From positions 5,596,997 to 5,660,996 of the forward strand of contig JBCNJP010000019.1 of NCBI GenBank assembly GCA_039602395.1: a DNA stretch of 64,000 bases, given 5' to 3'. This DNA comes from Deinandra increscens subsp. villosa (lineage: Eukaryota > Streptophyta > Magnoliopsida > Asterales > Asteraceae). The number at the start of each line of letters is the position of its first letter. The stretch's first letter is position 1. The position numbers and the translations under genes are program-made. This document shows positions 22,760-32,918 of the stretch, in pieces. The notes under the pieces were generated by a model, which worked only from the letters and a program-made list of their open reading frames with translations, had not been told where the DNA came from and made no database searches.

Positions 22760-23849
22760 TTTATCAGGTCCTAAAAAAAAAATACAAAGTCCACAATCTA
22801 AAAATCACACGACCATCCGTATTTTGGGTGTACAACCCGTTGAACCTCGACATCGCCTTGTTCAAGTTGTTCCATTTGGTGTTAACCATGTGAACGGTTC
22901 GACCGGTATCACGTCCACTTAAACCGTTGAAGTGATTGAGGACCCGTTGCCAAAACGAATCACGTGATTGTTGATCACCAACTCTCCCGTCTTCGGTGAT
23001 GTAGATGTAGGATTGCGCCAATATTGCTTCCTCCGCGGGCGACCAATAGGTCCTCTTCTTCTTGCCACCTTTCACAGGTTGTGTAGGTTCCTCGTCTTCT
23101 TCTTCTTCGGCATCGTCTTGCATAGCGACTTCTTGTTCTTCTTCTTCCTCCGCTTCTTTACCTCAATTACTTCATCAACATCCTCCGATCGGAGTCAACA
23201 TCAACACGTCGAGGTTCACGATATTGGGTGTTACGATACAGCGATTGATGTTGTTGAATTTGCGACAAATGCGGCGTAAAAAAGGTGGTTGTGGCCCGTA
23301 ATCACCACCCACTAAATCAACAAACTATTGTTGTTGATAGAAACCAGGTTGTGATTGTGGCGGAGGTGGTCGTTGTGAGTAGAAAACGGGTGGTTGGTTT
23401 GGTGGTGGTTGCGGGTGTGGTTGAGGAACGTTGGAGGATTGACCTCGATCTTTCCGAATTTTCGGTCGGAATTTTTTTCCTCCGGTGGCGGGTGACTTGT
23501 TCTTCCTTGATGAATCCATGGTAATTGAGAGTGATTTCTTGTGTTTTTAGGTTTTGTGTTTGAGAGAGGAGTAGAGGTGTAGAAAATTTTTGGTGTTTAT
23601 GAGGTTTTTATAGTGGTATTTGGTTGTTTAAAAAAAAACTAGTCGTTGCATGTTAAAACGGTCGAAAAAAATGATAAAACTCCCAACGTCTTTCTCGGCA
23701 TCTTTTGGCAAAACAATGCCGTTGGGGGGGGGGGGGGGGGTGGTGGACATCCCGATGCCGACAATAACTGGGGGAGGGTATGCATGACGATTCGGCATGA
23801 TTGGTGCCGAGGTCGATGCCGAGGGTGGCGGCATGTATACCGCCCACCC
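22760..23849 (-). pseudogene. PIF/Harbinger ORF1 (Myb/SANT-like) remnant with one terminal repeat
   Basis: An N-terminal piece (MDSSRKNKSPATGGKKFRPK followed by a Pro/Gln-rich stretch, 23519-23325) and a core piece (23123-22764, with YWSPAEEAILAQSYI, SFWQRVLNHFN and NTKWNNLNKAMSRFNGLY) lie in order but are split by several stops. This is the Myb-like protein of PIF/Harbinger elements, often annotated in plants as glutathione S-transferase T3-like. The 5' end carries the terminal repeat CCGCCCACCC followed by TAA at 23850-23852, the same terminus as the intact MITE at 40673-40961. No matching left terminus or transposase was found nearby, so the element is truncated and dead. Confidence 0.8.
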
Positions 23850-23924
23850 TAATTAACTACCATATCTTAACACCATCTAAAAATTTTTAAAAATACCAAA
23901 TTGCCCTTACCTTTAGACAGGGGT

Positions 23925-24150
23925 GGCTCAAACTATTTGAGGATCCCAAACGACCTAACATTTTGGGGCATTTCGGTATTTATAAATGTTGTGTTTTTAA
24001 ATCCTTTAATTTATCCGTCTTGAGACCGATAATAATAAACCATATCGTTTAAAGTTGTAGAGTTCATATTTTTTATTCTTATTGTCTGTACAAATATGAT
24101 TATAATAAATTTATTTATTATAGCGTTATTCAATATAAATTGTTTAATAA
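23925..24150 (+). repeat. Dispersed repeat beginning GGTGGCTCAAAC, copy 1
   Basis: It begins AGGGGTGGCTCAAACTATTTGAGG and ends near TATTCAATATAAATTGTTTAATAAA. The region 60431-60612 has the same start and end with an AT-rich middle. The heads resemble hAT-like repeats of the GGCNGCTCAAACNNTTTGNGGCCC type. Confidence 0.55.
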
Positions 24151-24171
24151 ACTCTTCATTGTGTCAAAACT

Positions 24172-24234
24172 CGACACAATGACGAGTATTTTGACACGGT
24201 GAAGAGTATTTTGACACAGTGACGAGTATTTGAT
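24172..24234 (+). repeat. Short minisatellite, 20-bp units
   Basis: Three tandem units of the form GACACAATGACGAGTATTTT occur, with degenerate relatives (GACACAATGA, GACGGGTATTT) scattered to about 24475. Confidence 0.65.
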
Positions 24235-24489
24235 AAGAGATCAATAAATGATTATATAACACAATGATAAATACATATTACATAATGACCTGAAACATAA
24301 GACACACTAATCTAAACATACGAAATAATGACGAGTATTAGACAAAATGACTTGAAACCTAAGACACAATGATCCGAAGGTAAGACACAAATAAAAGGAC
24401 ACAGTAACTAACAGAAAGACACAAATGGCAAGTAAAAATGCACAATGACGGGTATTTGACACAATGACGCATTAGAAAATCGAAAGAGT

Positions 24490-25675
24490 CTTTTTTTTAT
24501 ATATAGCAAAATTATACATGTTTTGAAGATAAAAACTAATTTTTATGGTGCAATTTTATTAAAAAAGAATAATGTTTATGTAAAAATTATGAAGGTTTAA
24601 AAAAAAGAGGGGACTGTATAAAAAAGTCAACAAAATGCTCAAGACTAAAATGCTACTTCATAATTTTTTTCCTCCATCACTTAATTTAGAACAATAGATT
24701 TTCATTTAATTAATGATGTAAGAGATGAGATGACTTCTTAGCATTCTTATCTTAATACGACTACTTATTATAACCGCTCTCTAAAAATATCATCTACTAA
24801 ACTTGTTATTGATACGTAAACTAAATATATTAAACTAAATTTAGATAATCCTGAATAAAAAGCAAAAGAAGAAAAGGAATAAGAAAAAAGAAAATATAAA
24901 AAGTCTACAAGTATATTTATTTGTCTTATTTTTCTTATTTCTTTATTTTTTAAACTTTTTATCTTTTCTTTTTAAGGGGCATGTTAATTGATTTAATCAT
25001 AGTTGTAGATCTGTGCAAATGGTGGAGATAAATTTAGGGTCTTGTTCATCGATTTAATTGGTATTCGCCAGTCTAGCATTGAAGAGCAAAAGCATAAATC
25101 GATGGCTTTAGCCTAACCCCTTTGTCGCCACCCAACGTCAATCCCCCATCATAATCTCGTCTTCTGTAGTCATTCTCGATTAAGTGCTACCCTTCATCAC
25201 CGATTTTGGTCTTAGTAGTGCTTTATAGTTTTGAAGATATCTGATTTAGGTCTTAGTAGGGATTTTATTGTTCCTCTCAAAAGTTATGGGTTCCATTTTA
25301 GGTGGATTATATGGTGGGGGTTGAAGATGATGTGGTTTCGATTACCTCTGGCGGTGATGATTGAGGTTGGCTAAGTTTCATTCTGGTGATGGATAGACGA
25401 TGACGATGTTATATGTTCGTATTTTTGTTTTTAGTTTTTATTATTAGGAGTAGATTGGTCATTCCCCCAAAATTTAACACCATATTTGGATGATGTTAAG
25501 GCGTCGTAATTAACTGGGACAAACAAGGAATCACAATAATGGAATTGATGCAATTATAACTTTTGGACTAAAACTGTTATTAGGAGTAACCCTGGAGACT
25601 AAAACGTAAGTTTACTCAAAATAAAATTCATGTGGACGAATATGTAAAAAAAATTAATACGACAATATTTATTTA
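24490..25675. other. Intergenic DNA, no gene seen
   Basis: It is AT-rich with a less AT-rich stretch at about 25020-25460 that has no open frame or recognisable similarity; that stretch may be an unclassified repeat. Confidence 0.35.
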
Positions 25676-25689
25676 TTAGTTCGTTTCAA

Positions 25690-25885
25690 ATGAACCAACA
25701 AAAGTCGATACCATCGGTCATTTGACCGAATGGTATTGGTGATGAAGGGAAGACTTAGGAGTGAAAGATCATGAGTTTGATCGTTGAGCTTGACAGGTTT
25801 TCCATCTGACCGCTTGCGTAAATGATTTTCCCTGAGATTAGTCTCAGCTGATTTAGATAGTCTTTAGTTCAACGTTCCAAAAAAA
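25690..25885 (+). repeat. tRNA-derived SINE
   Basis: An A-box-like stretch (TGACCGAATGGTATTGG) and a B-box-like stretch (GATCATGAGTTTGATCG) precede a body ending in GTTCCAAAAAAAAAG. The 3' part resembles the SINE tail at 27775-27918. No target duplication was found. Confidence 0.5.
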
Positions 25886-26820
25886 AAGACAAGTAATTAA
25901 TGTAAACATGTCTTTTATATTATGTTATAGACGTATTAACCCGTTCATGATTCAAATATTTTTGTTATCTCAGCTCCGCAACCGCTACTTTCAAGTTCAA
26001 AACTTAATATAGAGTGGTTTTTCTCAAGTGTTAGATATCCTCTTTGATGATTTTATTGTAAGAGTCAAAAACCTAAAGTATCAAATCTAACATAATCGGT
26101 TATAATCCCGTATAAAAAAAGCTCAGTTAAGTATTGAATGTACTTATAAATATAAATATCTATCAAAACTAAAATTCTACGGTTTCTGAGATCATATCCA
26201 TTATCCATTGAAACCGTTCGAAATCAATTCAAACCGTTAGTATTATGATTCCTACGGTTATAAACACAAGTGGAGTTAATAGGAAATGAGGAGTAAACTC
26301 CCACTCGACATGCTACTAAACCAAACGATTAGATCAAGACCGTTTTATGTTCATTGATATCTCTTTTGTTATTCTTTAAATATTTAGTTAATTACCCTAT
26401 TTTAATAAAATAATTATTACATGAATAGTGTCATCAACATGTTGCAAACGGATTTTTTTTATTTGTATTTTTTTGTTCCTCTTCTTTTCGTTTCATATAA
26501 TAAAAGCAACATAGTTAGCAACTCATATAATTGTGTGATAATTATAGTCATCTAAAATAATATTTAGGTTTTAGGTTCAAGACTTTGATAATTTCGGTTC
26601 TTATTTTTAACTTAGTTTTTGAATCATTACGTGTTTATTTTATTCCCGTTTTATTTACGTGACGTTATAACAAAACAACTGAGTTGGGTACGTACCACGT
26701 TGCACCATTTAAATTTTCTTTTTCGTTTATTTTTTGTTATTTTGTACTTTAATTTTTATGATATTTTATTATATTATGTACACAAGTTTTCTCTGCGACA
26801 ACACCTTTCACATTTAATTT

Positions 26821-27491
26821 TTTTTTTTTTTTCGAACGGCTGAATTTTATTAACACCGGGGGGGGGCCCTCCTAGCAAGACGCTAAGAAGAACCCAACAC
26901 CAAAAACACCAAAGGATTACATGAATTTACAATTTGCCCAATCTATACTTTGTTTACAACGGTTGTTAAACCAAAGATTACTCCAACACTTTATCTCCAT
27001 TATGACCTTGCTCACAGAAGGTGTTATACCCCGGAAAACAACCGCGTTCCTTTCCTTCCAAATGAACCAACACGCCACAAGGATGATGCCATGAATTAAC
27101 TCTTTTTTCTTAACCTCCATCCCCTTATAAAGTTCCAACAGATCGTCAAGAGAGAAGGCAAAAATTGGCGGAATCTTAGCCCAATCCTCGACCCAATTCC
27201 AAACAGCCGCAGCGAACACACAACCGGTGAACAAATGAGTTACCGTGTCTTCTCCGTCTTGGCACAGTTTACACGAGGAAGCTCGAACCGGGATGTTGCG
27301 CTTCAAAAGAGCATCGGAAGTGGCGATACGGTTACGTTGTGCTCGCCAAGCAAATAGATTCAGTTTATTTGGGACTATTTTGGACCAGTGCAGAACAAAA
27401 TTATGATGGGGAAGGGAACTTGAAGCTATGAGATCTCTGACCACCTTAGTAGAAAAAACGGTAGCACCACCTCCACGCCAAACCCATCTAC
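26821..27491 (-). mobile_element. 5'-truncated L1-type LINE with poly(A) tail and target duplication
   Basis: The element ends in a poly(A) tail (T-run from 26821 on the plus strand) and is cut off at its 5' end at 27491. A 10-bp duplication CATTTAATTT flanks it at 26811-26820 and 27492-27501. It carries the C-terminal part of a LINE ORF2 on the minus strand. Confidence 0.88.
26917..27444 (-). pseudogene. LINE ORF2 C-terminal fragment (zf-RVT domain)
   Basis: The 175-residue frame contains IVPNKLNLFAWRAQRNRIATS, C-x2-C (CKLCQDGED), a downstream H and C (VTHLFTGC) and AVWNWVEDWAKIPP. This is the zinc-binding domain found after reverse transcriptase in plant L1-type LINEs. The frame opens upstream of its first ATG into the element's truncation point at 27491, so the polymerase part was lost on insertion and it cannot act alone. 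A second, more decayed relative is at 43875-44290. Confidence 0.88.
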
Positions 27492-27774
27492 CATTTAATT
27501 TAACATCAAAAACAAAATTAATGTGTAATTTAACACCATATAATCTTAAATATTAGTAATGAAACATATCGGTATTACTTACCTATATACAAAGTAGTAG
27601 TAGGTTTTATTTACTATTTTACGCTTGATGACCCGTCTTTACAATAAGGATAAGATAGTAAAATCATATTATTATAATTATTAGTTTTCTAATTTATTTG
27701 TAACAATAATTATTTTTTTTGAAATGTGTTTTTAGTTATGTACTATTTTGCCATTAATGACCATTTTTACATAG

Positions 27775-27918
27775 AAAAATTTTAGGTCACAAGTTCGATC
27801 TCTGAGCTCTCAGGTTTTACCACTCAGTCGTTCGTGGAGGTGGATTTTCCCTGGAATGAGCTCAACTGGTGTAAATAGTCCCCGGGTTTTCCGGGGCATT
27901 CGTTGGCCGTTAAAAAAA
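27775..27918 (+). repeat. SINE 3' portion
   Basis: It contains a B-box-like GGTCACAAGTTCGATCTC, then a body ending GGGGCATTCGTTGGCCGTTAAAAAAAAA. The same tail type ends the minus-strand SINE at 47902-48175. The A box is missing, suggesting 5' truncation. Confidence 0.5.
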
Positions 27919-29162
27919 AATTAGATTTTCGTTTAATTGTAAATCTAATGACTATAATTCATTCTTATTCTTTTTTACTTAAACTAAACTTCTCACAATA
28001 ACCCCTCTCTATTTTCTAAATCTTTCTTTTAAGTCATTTCCTAGTACTAGTATTATTCTTTTAATATAATATTTTATTTTATTGTAATTGTAATATTCTC
28101 CATTTGAATTGTAACTTGTACTTATAATTTACTGCTATTGTATTTTCTTATATCTCTTGTGATCGTATTATAATAAAAATTATTTATTTTATTATTTTAA
28201 ACGAACGGTTTCCTGCATTTGTTAGTGGATGTAATTTTTTTTTTTTTTTTTTAAGTATTGTTTAATCCAATAAAAATGAATTTATGCAATGAAATGTGGA
28301 AGTTTATTATAAATTACAGATAAATTTTAAAAATAGTAATCTTTTAATAAAACACTTCCTGAAATATAAAATTATTTTTTGTTTTCAACTACACATTTTT
28401 TTATTTTCTTCCGGGAATGAGGTAAATAAATACCCTAAAATAATAAATTGTAACCGCGCAAGTGGAAACTAGCAAGCTTCACATTAACAACAATAATGAT
28501 ATGACCGAATCTGTAACTTTGCACTTGTCCGGTCTAAAGAAAGCAATCGTCAGGGTCGAAAAGTCCCTAATGGACCAAAATATCAATATGCCAAAGTGAC
28601 GGCTGGATCTGGGTCAAGTATTCCACTCGAGTCATATCGGTAAATTACTCAACAACTTAAAGATACAAGAAGAACAAATTAAATAAAGTGCGTTTAGAAC
28701 ATTTGAAAAACAATCAAAAGTAAACGTTTTTATGTGGAGTGCCATTTAAGAAAAAAATCCCTTCTTGGTTGCCTTGTTGCATAGAAGGGTTACGGTTTCT
28801 TCGAACTTATGCCCGTTTTGATTGAAACTTCTAGAAACACACGAGCATTTGTATACGGCATGTAGGTGGACGTACGAAATGTGGGCCAAGATTTTTGAAT
28901 GGATACGAACAACACCGGTCTTCACGTTCTCCGTTAAAGACTTGACAGAATTTCACATTTCGGTCTAAAGGGGAGAAAAACGAAAAAAACTCATTCACGC
29001 CATTAATTAATATTTATCCAAACAGACTTGCACAAAGGGACGTCTTATGCAGGAGCTAAAATGCTCAAACAACACCAAAAACAAACATCAACAACCAACG
29101 AACAAATTACACATTCAACTCACGTCACGGTTGTCTTCGAAAACCTTAAAAAATTTCAAGTT
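27919..29162. other. AT-rich intergenic DNA, no gene seen
   Basis: Simple T-runs and short frames only. A moderately mixed stretch at 28440-28980 has no recognisable similarity. Confidence 0.35.
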
Positions 29163-29470
29163 TCTGGACGAGAAAAAAGTTTTAGGTCCCCCAGAGACCT
29201 GACTCTTGGCGGTCATCAACCGAATGAAACCATTCCGGTATAGAATATCAATATTTTTATGTATTTAGTTATTAAAAACTGATTTTGTACTCATATTTAT
29301 TATTTCAAATGAAATTATTTAATCTTTCGGATTAAAAGGTTGTAGTAACATACATTATAATTTCGGATTTTGAAATTTTAATGTATTTGAAGAATATTAT
29401 TATATATCATGTTTAGTCATCAATTAATATAAGATCTTAGTTGAATTGACAATTACTTACTCTTTAATTT
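29163..29470 (+). repeat. Dispersed repeat, copy 1 (partner 47035-47400)
   Basis: From TTTTTATGTATTTAGTTATTAAAAACTGA onward it aligns with 47185-47400: shared order TATTTATTATTT, GGATTAAAA, AACATACA, TTTTATGTAT, GAATATTATTATA, TTGAATTGA.AATTACTT. The heads (GGTCCCCCAGAGACC and GGGCCCTCC) are less alike. It may be a worn hAT-like element. Confidence 0.5.
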
Positions 29471-29487
29471 CTACAAATATGGGACTC

Positions 29488-29835
29488 GCCAACTTGGTAG
29501 AGGCTATGTGTAGTCATGAAGCCCCTCTATTAGCCTTCTTTTTTTACACTTGTTGTCTTAGTTAGCAAAAGATTTCATGACTAAAAGTGGTGTAGTTATA
29601 AAGTCCCATAACGCTCATCTAATTATTACACAGTTATACTATTTTATTCAAATGATTAAAACCTTCAAAACTCGCGCACCCACTAAAGAAAACTTTCAAA
29701 AAACTAACAAATCACACAAATTCTTCATCTGCACTATAGCAATAACGTCTCAATAATTTTTTTTCATAGCGCCTAGGGGCGGTGTTGGGGCGCAATCGGG
29801 GCACCATTTTCGCCCTGTGGTGCCCACTATGGATA
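29488..29835 (-). mobile_element. MITE, copy 1 (opposite orientation to 45052-45388)
   Basis: Its reverse complement matches 45052-45388 in order: ATAGTGG, GGCGCC/GGGCGAAAAT, ATAATTAT, GACTACACCACTTTTAGT, TTGCTAACTAAGA, CATGACTA..GATAGCC. The ends (GGCTATGTGTAGT and CCACTATGGATAGG) are mutual inverted repeats. The target duplication is not clear. Confidence 0.6.
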
Positions 29836-31150
29836 GGTTTAAGTGGAGGTTTAAGGTCCAAACCTTGACATTAGGAGTTTAATTGTAACATATTTGGATT
29901 AATTTTGGGGTAGTATAATTCGTCGTTAAAAAAACTTACTGTTCAATTTCTTCTTATATGCTTAGGTCATAGGTTTGAAACATGTTATTTACATAAATTA
30001 TACAAAAATTCTGTTATGAAATTCCGTTTTAAAAAAAAAAGCCATAGCCAAGGATCGAACTCAGATTCTAGGCAACTTGAGTCAGGATGATGGTAGGTGG
30101 GGCGTGTTAGGTGGTGGCTTGCGTTAAGCAGACAATAACTCTGTCATATCTAGGTGACAATATCACCAATCCAGTCAATCCTATCACTTATGTAACTTTT
30201 TTTTGTAATGACAATCATTTTTGTCCACCACATGATTTGAACTTTCACTATATTGATATCACTTATGAAATTGTTTTTCCTTTTGCCCAGTTTATAAAGG
30301 CTTGAAAATTTAACATAAAGAGGGGCAACCGATACCCGATCATCTTCATTGCTTGAGTACAGAACCCAAAGACCATATTCATTTAAAAAACCCACCATAG
30401 ACGACAAAATCCCCTGCCTAACCAGGAACCCTATTGTTTTGTCACATTTTATCTTAAATCTAAAACCTCGTAATTTTAATGTCTTTAGATGTCTCACTTC
30501 AATCAATTGTGCTGGGGATTATTAGCATCTCTACTAGTGGCTACCGCCCTAAACCCAGCTTCTCTATGCGCCTCTCCTTTTGGTCCTGATGATCTCTGAA
30601 CAAACGTGCATTTTTATTTGAAGATCACACAATCTTGGATTACACTAAAAGTATTCAACAATTTGAAACCCTCAACCCGTGCAAAATTCCAACTGAAGCC
30701 ACCTTAACTACTATTCAATTGAACGACGAGCCAAACTATTTACTTATCGTAGCAATCTACATTTTTTTAACGATCATTTTATTAAAACAGAAACAACAGA
30801 CTACCAAGATAGACAAAGGACAAAAACGACACACGCAATTAATCTACATTCTCAATAAGTTAAATTGAGCCACATATGCAATAATATTTATATTAATAAT
30901 ATTAAATTGTGCGATTAAACAAAACCTTGCGTATTTTTATAATTTGTTTCAGGGAAAAAAACAAAAACATATAATAGTGTGAGATAGAGAGTTGATTCCC
31001 GATGCAAACGTCACGGTGGCCTTCTCTCCGAGTTTTACGAGAAAATTTAAAGCTACCAAATTCCCACTCTACGTTACCACTGTCACCTTCTTACCTTTTT
31101 TTTTTCTAAATTATATTAATAATAATTGTAGAAAAATAATATAAAATAAA
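29836..31150. other. Intergenic DNA, no supported gene
   Basis: An open minus-strand frame of 118 codons at 30506-30150 has no recognisable similarity and no start context and is not called. Elsewhere it is AT-rich. Confidence 0.35.
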
Positions 31151-31189
31151 CAGTGAGGAGGTTGATTGTTTATGTTCTTAAAATTTTGT

Positions 31190-31461
31190 GAGTGTAACCC
31201 TTAAATTTTAGGGTGTGGACGTGTGGTTGTAAATGGTTGTGAGTAGAGGAGAGATAAAAAGTTACTGTTCATCCTTAAATTTGAGTGAAAACTGATGATT
31301 TTATAAAATTTGATGTTTGATCTGATTGAAAGAGAGAAAAGATAATGATAAGGGTATAAAAAATATTATTTAATTGTGGTTGTTAGTAGAAAAGAGAGAG
31401 AAAATAATAATAAAAATATAAATTATAGGGGATGGGGATGAGGAAGCTGTTGTGAATGCTC
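31190..31461 (-). mobile_element. Harbinger/Tourist-like MITE, left border uncertain
   Basis: It ends GGAAGCTGTTGTGAATGCTC followed by TTA at 31462-31464. The reverse complement GAGCATTCACAAC is the terminus of another copy at 63784, also preceded by TTA. The interior shares AAAATTTGATGTTTG- and AATATTATTTAATT-like motifs with that copy. The large copia element inserted 37 bp downstream. Confidence 0.55.
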
Positions 31462-31500
31462 TTATATTTTACTCTTTTTTTTTTCTTTTCTAGTAGTTAC

Positions 31501-32333
31501 TGTTGGAAATAAAGTAACGATTCTGAATAATCGTTCAATTGAATACAATACAGAATATAAGTAATGAACGAAGATACAATGGATAGAAACAACTAAACAT
31601 AATCTCCACAGAAATATGATGACGAGCGGTAGCTGTATAAGTCCCTGCAAAACAGAAGAACACAGAAAAGAAAAACGAGAGGAACCGGGCTTGTGTTTAA
31701 CACAATTCCCTTAAACAGATTCGTCGTCTGTTCCCAGGGTACACCGGTTCAAAACTGTGTGTACAGCCGGACAGGATACTTGCCTGAAACGAGACCGGAA
31801 CGGAGGAGCAGCAGAGATCAGAGCAGCAGCAACAGCAGTACGAAATGTGTGTATTTTTCGTGTATATTTCTGCCCCACACTCGTGTATTTATACACGCAA
31901 ACGGAGCATACGAAAGGATCATCATTAACTAGTAGTGAATGATCAAATTATGTTCATTAACCAGTAATGAATGATCAGGTTTGGAATGCAAAAGGTTGGT
32001 TCAATGAACCAAAAATCTGTTCTAGAAAGGTCTCGAAAAATAGCAAAAACTGGTCATTACATGACCCCCGTTTCGGAGCTGCATTCGTGTCCGCAGGTCG
32101 CGCGGGCACGAGTTCAGAATTTCAACCCGAATTGCCATTTTTCGCACCCCCCCCTGCGCGAGGGTATGAGCTAGAGTAAAACATGACACAAGTGATGTCA
32201 AAGCCTTTGAGGTTTATCCTTATAAACCAATTACCCTTTTGTTCCCACACCAATGTGGGATAGCTCATATTTTTCCAAACTTGAACAAAAATTATTTTGA
32301 GATAAACATCTCATTCACACACATTTTCCAACA
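31501..32333 (-). repeat. 3' LTR of the 6.3-kb copia element (833 bp)
   Basis: It starts TGTTGGAAAT and ends TTTTCCAACA on the plus strand. It retains a TATA box (minus-strand TATAAATA, 31893-31886) that is missing from the other LTR. Confidence 0.96.
31886..31893 (-). promoter_or_regulatory. TATA box in the 3' LTR
   Basis: The minus strand reads TATAAATA inside GTGTATAAATACAC. It lies in a 41-bp segment (31886-31926) absent from the 5' LTR, so only the 3' LTR keeps a recognisable U3 promoter, which would read out toward lower coordinates. Confidence 0.6.
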
Positions 32334-32918
32334 ATCCCCCACATGAATGGAGGTTGATCTCAGAAGTAACTTAATCCCGATCGAATTTCAACAGTTGAAT
32401 CTTGCATACGATAGGTAGGTGTTACCCTTTGAACCTTCGCTCATGAAACACACTTAGTCTACTGGCTCTGAGTAGGCGGTGATGCCTTTGAACTCGTCTG
32501 CCGTTTGTGTAGGCGACAATGTGCTTCACACAAGACTCTCCTTGACAATATCAAGTCCTCATAGTTATGTTCGTTATGGTCATGAACATTAGCCTGGTTC
32601 TGCGAGAGCTCTTAGGTATTGTGCCCCCTCTAATACCCTTCGAAGCGACCCCCACTTCTCTCTCACATAGGTGATTCACCACGTGTGGCTGCCTCAGCTG
32701 AATCATTAAAAGCCATAGGCTTAACCTCGTACTTGTCACTTTTAGGAATGGACTAGGAGATGTATTGATTCCAATTATACATCCCCTTCTTAAAGTGCGT
32801 GGAGTTATCAATTCTTTCCCCCACAGTGACCTCACTAGTTCATACAATTAGGTTGTCCTATTGAACTCAGATCTTGGGATCTCCAGTCAACTGAGTTAGG
32901 TTTTCCTTCATATGAACT
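32334..32918 (-). other. Copia 3' untranslated interior and polypurine tract
   Basis: It lies between the RNase H stop and the 3' LTR. The minus strand ends in TGTGGGGGAT directly before the LTR, the plus-strand primer site. A 98-codon frame here (32847-32551) has no similarity to known proteins and is probably chance. Confidence 0.7.

Noticed and set aside
22968..23852. Several plus-strand frames over the Harbinger ORF1 remnant
   Set aside because: Shadows of the minus-strand remnant; their low-complexity serine, valine and glycine runs come from its repeats.
30150..30506. 118-codon minus-strand frame
   Set aside because: No recognisable domain, start context or relative; composition looks like chance.
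31693..32179. Plus-strand frames inside the copia LTRs, repeated at 37260-37693
   Set aside because: They are LTR sequence read in frames that happen to be open; their duplication only reflects the two LTRs.
32551..32847. 98-codon minus-strand frame downstream of copia RNase H
   Set aside because: It lies in the 3' untranslated part of the element and has no similarity; an extra retroelement gene (env-like) is not supported.
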